The translations under genes were made by a program, and so were the position numbers. This document shows positions 24,310-32,512 of a stretch of DNA of 64,000 bases, piece after piece. The stretch covers positions 806,001-870,000 of the forward strand of contig JAGTXX020000010.1 in the NCBI GenBank assembly GCA_019044685.2, read 5' to 3'. A model generated the notes under the pieces. The model did not search any database. It had not been told where the DNA came from and saw only the letters and a list, made by a program, of their open reading frames with translations. Numbering within the stretch: position 1 is the first letter of the stretch; every line of letters begins with the position of its first letter. This DNA comes from Nannochloris sp. 'desiccata'. Its lineage: Eukaryota > Chlorophyta > Trebouxiophyceae > Chlorellales > Chlorellaceae.

Positions 24310-26332
24310 TCAAGCGTCTTCATCGTAGTCGTAGTCATCCACCGATTTCTTTTTCCTTTTCTCACTGTGTTTAGTACTATCAGCATGCGTACCTTCCTCT
24401 TCCTCTTCCTCGTAATCATAATCCGCTGCATCAATGTCGGCATCATCTTCCTCTTCCTCTATTTTATCATTGGGATCATTCCCATCGCTAGGTTCTTCAG
24501 CAGTACTACCTGTTGGTGGAGGAGGTACAGCGTTATCAGAAGACTGCTCTTCCAGTACATCATTCTCTACATCGTCTACATGTGGCTCCACTGGGTCTTC
24601 CTCTTCCTCTATATGCGGATTACACCCCTTGATCATAGGGATGTAATTTCTCCGTCTGACTTGCGCTTCCACTTCCAACCTCAGCTCCTCCATCTCCGCC
24701 TCCCCTCTTTGTTTATGCAGCACAAATAAGTTTGCTGCTCTGGTACGTACGTGTGGCACGTGAATGGCAAAGCCATACGGGTGTGCATGGAATCCAAAGC
24801 CTAGTCCGTGAAGTTGGTTGATATATGCAATTTTGTTTCCTCCATAGCCTACAAACCGCTCATCGGCCCAGGGCGCCAGTCTTCGTGATAAAATCACAAA
24901 GGGTTCGTACTTTGGTTCGTACACTACTCTATATAAAATGGGACGGGATAAGCGCACCCATTTCGTTGTGTTTGTGGGGCCATGGCCCCACGGAGCATCA
25001 CGGCCGTTGAAGGCGTCCAAAGTGCCTTCCTTGTAGCCTTGCTGCACCTGCTCTTTACCGGCTGCAATAGAGAAAATCGGGTAGAAAGAGAGAAAATATC
25101 AGAAATTAAACGAAAGTGAGCTATTTTAAGGAAAAGACAAGTGATGATATAGTAAAAAGGTGCTGGACATCCAAGGGGAAACAATTAAAAAAAAGGGGCC
25201 GGTGGCGGGGCAAAAATTTTCTAGTTCAAATAAAAATCATACACACACAAAAAGCAATTTCTTATTCTTTTGAGACGTACCTACGACCATACTGCGTGCA
25301 TAATTTTGCGCCATAGTCAAATCCTGCTTTCTATTGGTGATCTCAAACGCAGGCAACACCAACGCTTTCTTCTTATTTGTCATCTCCACCATCTGATTAT
25401 ACACCGCAGGATCTCTGTAGCCAGGTTCAGGTAACCCTAGCATAGGGCTCGCTACGAAATCTACATCCAACATCAATACAAGCTCAGTGTTTGCTAACGT
25501 TAAAGCGCGGTTACGTAATGAATTAATAGGGTACTGCTGTGGGTTTCTCCGGGACAAGTACTGCCCGACTAATTCTATTCTAAGAGCACATTGCGCTGTG
25601 CTTTCCATAAATTGATGGAAGGAGTTAATGCCACGGATGATATCATCCATAGTAGTGTTTTGGTACGTTGCTACATAGGGTGCGCCGCCTGTGCGATTGC
25701 GGAATAAAGGGACGTAGACAGCGGCGATGATCGGGTCAGGCCAGGTGCGGCATTGATTTTCAAGCATAGATAATCTGTAAGAAATAATGGAGTTTGGTTA
25801 GTTAATGCGTAATGAGAAGATCAATGAGTAGCTTTTTTAATGATTAAATGTTTCCTCTATGTCTATATATTCAGTCAGTGTGTGTGCGAGGCAATTCCGT
25901 CAGCACTTACCGGTCGGCAGACAATTGAGTCATTAATGTGATAGCCTCTCTAGGGCGCTGCTTTGCGCTGATCCATTGCTGTAGTGGCACAAGCTTTGGT
26001 AATTTTCTACCAGGACGGCAAGGTCGCTGTGGTTCAGGTAGCTCGGGGAGAGCACTACCTAGCAAAATTCGTTCTTGGGTATCTTCTGTTGCTGCAGGAA
26101 CGTCTGGAGCAGCCGTAATTGCAACCCCCAATTTCACAGAAGGTCCTATATGCGTCTGTAAAGAAGAAACATGAATAATTTTCAGAAAACTGTGTGTGCA
26201 ATTTTTGAACATCGAATATAGATTTTGCTAGTACAAACTTACCCAAAGCATAGGCGCAAGAAGCATTGCCCCCATAACGAACAGCAGCAATGTCCTAGAC
26301 TGCCCCGTCGCCGGTCTTTTTGGGCTTTCCAT
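24310..26332 (-). CDS. LARGE-like glycosyltransferase, type II membrane protein
   Basis: Exons 26332-26243, 26155-25911, 25774-25281 and 25061-24310 give 526 residues. The short cytosolic tail and signal anchor (LLLFVMGAMLLAPMLW) predict a Golgi type II topology. The catalytic domain shows ITLMTQLSADRLSML, INSLRNRALTLANTELVLMLDVDF (a D-x-D motif for metal and nucleotide sugar), KKALVLPAFE, and the end signature EPFVILSRRLAPWADERFVGYGGNK...HGLGF. These match the LARGE/B4GAT1 group (Pfam Glyco_transf_49). The acceptor is unknown. The last 100 residues are extremely acidic (runs of E and D with Tyr), unusual for the family. A paralogue lies at 54146-55992. Confidence 0.85.
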
Positions 26333-27576
26333 GTTGATTAACTTGAAAACTAGTTGCAGCAACTTCGCCTTGCTTCAAAAATGCGAAGATCGTCAAGTGT
26401 CTGCGCTAATAAGCACCGATGAAATGACCTTGACTCATTGTGAACAATGTATAATAGAGCAATCGCACTAGTGCTAGTGCAGGGCTTGAAGCCGTCCGAA
26501 TGCTGATTTCCGAATTTTACTGGCAAAAGGCAGCAAGATCTCAGCTGTTCTGAGTTTGTAGAGCTCGGTTCACTAGCAGAGACTGTTGGCACAATACAAG
26601 TAAACTAATTATTTGAACAAGCATCGCAATTACCGCCTCCGCGTTTTCAAAGCCATACGATGTTTGTTCATGTTTCAACTCAAATTCGAAGCAGCAGCAG
26701 CAGCAGTTGGCAACTTCCGATGTTCCCCCTATTTTATTTTCTTCATGCACAGCAAATGCATCTCTGTTCAAGAAATGTATCGGTGCACAGACTTAAACCT
26801 ACTTCCCAACGTTATTCCTGCCAAATGAGCCTAAAGACACCCAATACACGTCAGGTCTCCGCCGGCAGTCAACACTGGCCTGTCTTTGAAAGTTTCTTGC
26901 TAGGAGAGTTCGTAGATTAAGCCTGCCCCGACGTGTCTGGGATTCGTGGTCTTTATAAAGCAGGATAGTTACAGTCAGCTTCTCAAAAGTCCCCGATTTG
27001 GCTCTGTGTCAACAGAGCACATAAAGGAAAACTGCAGAGGCGGTGGAGCGTGTTTTTTTTCCTTTGGCAAGCAAAGAGGGGAATGTTCGATGCAGACCTG
27101 TGGCCTCTCGGTCACAAATGATTACCTTCCGTTATGACTGCTGAGCACAGTGCATGAACGCCGTAAGGGTTGGTAGATTTTGAAAAAAATGAGAAGGGCG
27201 GCGATGTACACACAACACAAGAAGGTACAGGAGGTGTTCAAGTCAATATGTAGCAAGAATGCAAGTTCTTGCTACATATTGACTTGAACACCGGTAATTA
27301 GAGGTATATAATTTCGTTCAGATACCTAAAGTGGCAGCGAAAGAACGTCGCTCGCCATTCTTGGGCGATATAATTTGTTGAAGCTGATTACTTTGCTTGG
27401 TCAGCTATTTTTTGTTGTCTGTGTCGTTATCTTGGACACTGTAAAACATCGTTTGCGTCAGTAGATACTGTATAAATCGCAAAAAGAGACGTGCTCTTTG
27501 TTGCGCGTTTGGTTAATTCAAATCAATCTATCTTTGAGCAAGGAAGCCTGGATATCAAGCATTAGCCGTAACAACC
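26333..27576. other. Long divergent intergenic region
   Basis: About 1.2 kb between the starts of the LARGE-like gene (-) and the kinase gene (+). It must hold both promoters. The one structured element is the perfect hairpin at 27233-27292, listed separately. I see no convincing coding exon. Confidence 0.45.
27233..27292. repeat. Perfect 27-bp inverted repeat, 6-base loop
   Basis: The arms 27233-27259 and 27266-27292 are exact reverse complements around the loop TGCAAG. The arms begin GGTGTTCAAG and end in AGCAAGAA. The repeat lies about 285 bases upstream of the kinase start codon. A perfect hairpin of this length is not expected by chance in unconstrained spacer. It could be a small-RNA precursor, a cruciform regulatory site or the remnant of a foldback transposon; the sequence does not choose between these. 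Confidence 0.95.
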
Positions 27577-29790
27577 ATGGTCGTCTCCGCAGGTTCCGAA
27601 CAGAAGGCCTTCCCGATCGCTTCATCGTTGGGGATGCCCGTCTTCCACAGCCTGCGGCGTTTCAAAAGATCCACATTCAAGCCCGCTGGTCGACACCACC
27701 GAGGTGCTCTTTCTCTTACTAAACGAACACCCTCTCGCTCTACAGCCCCTGGACTTCGCGTCCACGCCGTCCATGCTGATTACCAAGCCAAAGCTGGAGA
27801 TTCTACCGTCTTACAACGTCCATTAAAGGCAGAACTTCTCCCCTCAGAAGTCCGTAATGTGTTTTCATTTCCGCGAAATTTACGAGAGCTCTACACTCTA
27901 GGCCCCGTTCTAGGAGCTGGTTCTTTCGGTGTCGTCAGAGAATGCACAGAAAAGTCTAGCAAACGTCGTTATGCGGTCAAATCTATCCCAAAGCAGCCCA
28001 AAAATGGAAAATCGACCCCTCGATACCTCTTAAAACTCCAAACAGAAGTCGACGCCATGGACCAACTAGGAGCTTCCCTCGACGCTGTATACTTAAAAGA
28101 TGTTTTCGAAGACGACGTTTCGGTGCATTTGGTTATGGAATTGTGCGAAGGAGGCTCTGTATTAGAAAGACTGAAAGCAGGAGAGTATAACGAACGACAA
28201 GCAGCGGAGGTTATGAGAGCGGTTTTGAGATTTTTAAGTCAATGCCACGCCAAAGGACTTGTTTATCGAGACGTCAAGCCTGAAAATTTTCTGCTGTTAC
28301 ATAAAGATGGTAAATCTAGCGATAGTGAAGGGGATTCAACTAGTGGTTCTTCTGATGGAGATGGTTCAAGTAGTTCGAGCGCTGCAGCGGGGCTGTGGGC
28401 AAATATTCAAAGAGCCGTGGGCTTTGTGAAACAAACGAGTGCAGTGGAGGACGAAGAAAATACGGAAAACACGAATAGTAACTTTTCTACTAGCGAGAAC
28501 AATGCAGATAGTCCAGCAGCTACAGGAAGTGGAATTAATCCAGCAGCTGAAGGGAGAGAGGGTCGCCATGCATATAATCACACAGAGCTTGGATCCCCGG
28601 TGAAGGCCACCGACTTTGGTTTGTCCATTAGACACCGTCCCGGGGAAGCAAAGCTAAAATCTCGGTCCGGTACCCCCGCGTACATGGCGCCAGAGGTAAT
28701 CGAACAAAATTACGACGAAAAAGCAGATATCTGGTCAGCTGGGATTATGATGTACCAATTGCTGACTGGGCGGTTCCCCTTTTGGGATAATGTTCGGGAA
28801 TGTTCCCTTCAGCAGGTCTGGAAGTCAGTATTGCACGATGAAATTAATTTTGAAGCACGAGAACTGCGACAACTCTCCCATCCGGCACGAGATTTACTTG
28901 AAAAACTACTCGATAGAGATCCTGAACGCAGATTTACCGCTTCAGAAGCATTGCGGCATCGATGGCTGCGCTCAGAAGATGCCCCTCGGTTACCTTTACG
29001 TTCCTCTGTGGTCCAAAGATTACAACGCTTTGCTACATACGGCCATCTCAAACAACTCGTCTTTAGAATCATCGCAGACGAGTTTAATCGAGCTGCCCTT
29101 CCGATTCCGCCCGTCGCTCCTGAAGCTCGGGCCCATTTAGAAGCAGTCGTGGGCTTATTTAAAGACCTCGATGTGGATGCTTCAGGCTCGGTGTCTATGG
29201 ATGAATTAGCCTCGGGGTTAGGTCGGTTAGGCTATGATCTTGATAGTGATGAAATAGAACAGCTGGTAAAAAGAATGGACGGCAATAGGGATGGAGTGTT
29301 GAACCTCGATGAGTTTGTAGCTGGTCTGGTGGATTGGGGAGAGCTGCAAGAAGATAGCCAATGGGCGATTTGGGTGGCCCACGCGTTTTCTCGGTTGGAT
29401 CGGAACGGGGATGGCTTCATCAGCCTCAGTTCCATCGAAGAATTACTCGCTCAGGAAGATGATATCGAACGAAGGTTGGAAGCAAGGTCGATGTTGAGAG
29501 AGGCCGATGCCAATGGAGATGGTCGAGTAAGCAGAGAAGAATTTGCAGAATTGCTCAGTGCAGGGACTATTCCTGATGGGTTGAGTCAATATGATCCTCG
29601 ATTAGTGTATATAAGTGATATGCCACCGGATATGGGCAGTGTTGATGAAGAACTTGATGACGGAGAAGTAATGTTACCGGGGGTTGAAGATTTTGGCGGT
29701 ACTGGTGGCGGTATGAGTAACAAGAAAGGTACTACTGGTGGTGGAAATGAGTCGAGTGGGAGTGTAGGTAGTGATCTGCGTGGTTTTTGA
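27577..29790 (+). CDS. Calcium-dependent protein kinase, probably plastid-targeted
   Basis: Single exon, 737 residues. Residues 1 to about 70 are rich in Ser/Arg/Ala and nearly free of acidic residues, ending near GLRVHAVHADY, like a green-algal chloroplast transit peptide. The kinase starts at about 106 (GPVLGAGSFGVVREC, then AVKSIPK). The catalytic loop reads YRDVKPENF at about 230, so Tyr replaces the usual His of HRD. DFG is at about 345, followed by GTPAYMAPEVI. Between these motifs there is an acidic Ser/Asn-rich insert of roughly 95 residues. Four EF-hands follow (residues about 528-657), including DVDASGSVSMDE, DGNRDGVLNLDE, DRNGDGFISLSS and DANGDGRVSREE. The kinase-junction-EF-hand order defines CDPKs. 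Most CDPKs are myristoylated, not imported, so plastid targeting is inference. Confidence 0.88.
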   Translation: MVVSAGSEQKAFPIASSLGMPVFHSLRRFKRSTFKPAGRHHRGALSLTKRTPSRSTAPGLRVHAVHADYQAKAGDSTVLQRPLKAELLPSEVRNVFSFPRNLRELYTLGPVLGAGSFGVVRECTEKSSKRRYAVKSIPKQPKNGKSTPRYLLKLQTEVDAMDQLGASLDAVYLKDVFEDDVSVHLVMELCEGGSVLERLKAGEYNERQAAEVMRAVLRFLSQCHAKGLVYRDVKPENFLLLHKDGKSSDSEGDSTSGSSDGDGSSSSSAAAGLWANIQRAVGFVKQTSAVEDEENTENTNSNFSTSENNADSPAATGSGINPAAEGREGRHAYNHTELGSPVKATDFGLSIRHRPGEAKLKSRSGTPAYMAPEVIEQNYDEKADIWSAGIMMYQLLTGRFPFWDNVRECSLQQVWKSVLHDEINFEARELRQLSHPARDLLEKLLDRDPERRFTASEALRHRWLRSEDAPRLPLRSSVVQRLQRFATYGHLKQLVFRIIADEFNRAALPIPPVAPEARAHLEAVVGLFKDLDVDASGSVSMDELASGLGRLGYDLDSDEIEQLVKRMDGNRDGVLNLDEFVAGLVDWGELQEDSQWAIWVAHAFSRLDRNGDGFISLSSIEELLAQEDDIERRLEARSMLREADANGDGRVSREEFAELLSAGTIPDGLSQYDPRLVYISDMPPDMGSVDEELDDGEVMLPGVEDFGGTGGGMSNKKGTTGGGNESSGSVGSDLRGF

Positions 29791-30116
29791 GAGAATTTCT
29801 CAATAAAAATTGAGATAATTGATAGATAATAGAGCAATGCTGGTTATTTCTTTTTCTAGCGTTTTTGCTTCCCTGATACTTTGTTCATTTTTTCCCCTTT
29901 CTTTTCTGCTATCGATTGATTGATTGCAACATTTAATTAATATCTCTGGTCTGCTACATAATAAGAAGAAAAAAGAGACAAGAATCACTCAACATAATTA
30001 AGAGCAAAGCAACAAATAGAATGAAAAAACTTATTAAGAAAGAAAAATTTAGAAAATCGACACCGACAAGATTCATTTTTAAAATCAAAAGAAATTCTAG
30101 TAAAACAAGATTATTA
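29791..30116. other. Intergenic, convergent 3' ends
   Basis: AT-rich spacer between the kinase and the D27-like gene. No coding frame or RNA gene is seen. Confidence 0.5.
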
Positions 30117-31161
30117 TTAAACAGAAGCACCAGTTTTGCTAGCACTTCGCTTTGCCATGGCAGCAGTACGATCTGTATCTGTCTTTGGGCATGCAGGCGG
30201 TGAACTATTCCCACCCCCGACCGTGTCACTAAGCTTCGCTATATTGCATACCGACAGACACGGCTGGTTGTATACCTCATCTTGTTCGATTGGCGGTGGT
30301 GCTTGACCGAAAATCATCTCACATTCTAATGTTTCAAAATCTGGGTTCATAGTCAAAGGTAAACCGAACGTATCGGTGAAAAACTTCTGCGTGGGCACCT
30401 TGCACATGTTGATGCACATCCCCGTGCAGCCACTGTTTTCCAAATAACGACATTTTTTGATTTTAACACCGCTTTTCCAGACCTGTTTACGGCCTTCAAA
30501 CTCAATTTCTACCTCTGTTAGCTCTGACGGGCCCACCTGAGAAGGAGAAAAGGGAACACGTTGGATATTCAGTTTTGATAGTTGGGAAAAAGGCAGGTGT
30601 TGGTGGTTTATCAGGGAAAAGAGAAAACAAATCTGCAGGGTTTTTTTTCCTGAAAATTTTCTTGCCATATTTTCTTACCAGCCACGTGAATCCTAGGGTT
30701 GTGATCCATGCATTAAACTCTGCTGTGCGGCGAGACAATGGGAACCACTGGCGGAACCTCTGTGGGGACTGAGGAGGGAGAAGGTTCCCGAGAACGCTAG
30801 CTACAGTTTCTTGCTGCTGTTTGGTGGTGCGTCCCCTCATAATTTCGCGGGAGAGCTCTACGAAGGACTCGTATGTGCCATCAAATGGCTTATTTCCTAG
30901 GTTCTCAGACATAACTTTGGAAAAATACCAAATTGAGAATTTTGATATGGGATCGGAATCGCTATAAACCTCTTTGGTGGCAAAAGGATCAGGTTTTGGC
31001 TCGGTGCTTGGCGTCGCAGATGACACGCGAGCTCTAAATGAAGGCCGAGTCATCCTTCTGGGTACAAGGCGACTGGTAGTGGGCACGTGAATGGCGGGAT
31101 GGGAGGCATGCCCCTGACGCCCAGCCATCAGTATTTGGCTGGTGTTTAGCACTCCAGGCAT
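30117..31161 (-). CDS. D27: D27-like beta-carotene isomerase (DUF4033)
   Basis: Exons 31161-30679 and 30536-30117 give 300 residues. The first 55 or so look like a transit peptide (Ser/Arg/Thr-rich, then SSATPSTEPKPDP). The C-terminal domain carries the DWARF27 signature VGPSELTEVE, KKCRYLENSGCTGMCINMCK, PTQKFF, FGLPLTMNPDFE and EMIFGQAPPP. In plants D27 isomerises all-trans to 9-cis beta-carotene in the plastid, the first step to strigolactones. It is an iron enzyme with conserved Cys residues, present here. Green algae often have several D27-like proteins, so the exact substrate is open. The start at 31161 gives MPGVLNTSQ; a later Met is possible. Confidence 0.88.
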
Positions 31162-31426
31162 TAGATTTGTAATTTATGTTTTAGGAATGCACAAAGAAAC
31201 TAAATTTGTCAGCTAATGAAACTAACATTTTCTCTGGACAAAAAATGCTGAAAATGTTTTCTAGCGAAATTTCTCAGATTTATACCACATTTGCGCCATA
31301 CCGTATCCATATTAAATTTCATAAATCTATACCGTATATTAAAGAGAGCCTGGTAGGCGCAGGTTGACATAAGTTCACGTTACGGAACAATCTTTCAAAT
31401 TTTCAATTTTAGCCCACCAGCCTAAA

Positions 31427-32138
31427 ATGCATAGCGCTGTTGCCGCGCAAAAACCTGCGCTTGGAATATCAAACTATAAATGCGCAATATCCACACCACG
31501 CGCTCCTAATTTTACCAGGTGCGTTATCAATTAGCCAACACATTTTGGTAATCACCGCCGCCGGATGGTTCTCCTCCTCACCCTGATATTCTTCTCAAAT
31601 TCTTTCTCTAATTTGTAGATTTCCTAGACTAGCGCTTAAACATTCAGGACATACCCTTAGTCGATTGTCCACCACTGCCCAAGCGGCAAAAGACAAGGAA
31701 AAAATCACCGACAAGGCAGACGCAACAACTCGAAAATTCGGCCTTGAAGCCGGTTTATGGGAAGTTTTTAGATCTCAAAATAATCTCGAAGGGAAAACCA
31801 AAGGCGAACAAGCCAAAGAACTATTGAAAAAGTACGGTTCAGCATATTTGATCACCTCAATTTCATTTGCTCTTGTGTCATTTGCTGCCTGCTATGCTTT
31901 AGTTGCTTCGGGGGTTGATGTTGGTGCTGTCCTGGCAAAATTTGGCCTGCAAGTGACCGACACCAGTGAGAAGGTCGGTACTTTTGCTATCGCATATGCT
32001 GCACATAAAGCCTTATCCCCTGTAAGGTTCCCTCCTGCGGTTGCGTTGACGCCTGCGGTGGCAAAGTGGCTGGGGAAGGACGTTCCGCAAGGGAGCAGTA
32101 CCAGCAGCCGAGATGGAGGTGGAAGCACAGATGATTGA
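31427..32138 (+). CDS. DUF1279 membrane protein, probably plastid or mitochondrial
   Basis: Exons 31427-31518 and 31619-32138 give 203 residues. The N-terminus up to about 55 is basic and Ser/Thr-rich (PRAPNFTRFPRLALKH, RLSTTAQ), a targeting peptide. Then comes KTKGEQAKELLKKYGSAYLIT, leading into hydrophobic ITSISFALVSFAACYALV, and later AIAYAAHKALSPVRFPPAVALTPAVAKWLG. This KYG-x-AY / HK-x-x-SP-x-R layout is that of DUF1279 (FAM210) proteins, found in chloroplasts of plants and in mitochondria of animals. The role is not established in algae. TGTAA occurs at about 32170 and 32246. It is divergent from the D27-like gene. Confidence 0.75.
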
Positions 32139-32512
32139 AAATTGCAATTTTGATTATGGTAGAATGAATACTGTAATTCGTTTTTGTTTTTTCCTTTCTC
32201 CGAAGCGTCTCATTTTCCTTACTGTTGCTAAATATATCACTTTTGTAATGCTGTTTTCTTCACAAATTCTAAAATATTATATAACGGAAACACAGAAAAA
32301 GCACCCCCCACTGCAAAGGCCATACCCCCAAGGGCAGGGGGAAGGTAGGGGATGGGAGGGCAGAGAATGAAGAAGAAAAAATGCAGGGAAAACAAAGAAG
32401 AATATATACTAACCAGGAAAGGCGAATAGAAGGAAAAAAAGAAAAGAAAGAAAGAATGAAAATGAATGGAATACTTTGACTGATATTTTGTATATATTAA
32501 TCTGTATCGATA
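32139..32512. other. Intergenic, convergent 3' ends
   Basis: Spacer between the DUF1279 gene and EAF1. It is A-rich and purine-rich near 32290-32460. No gene is seen. Confidence 0.5.
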
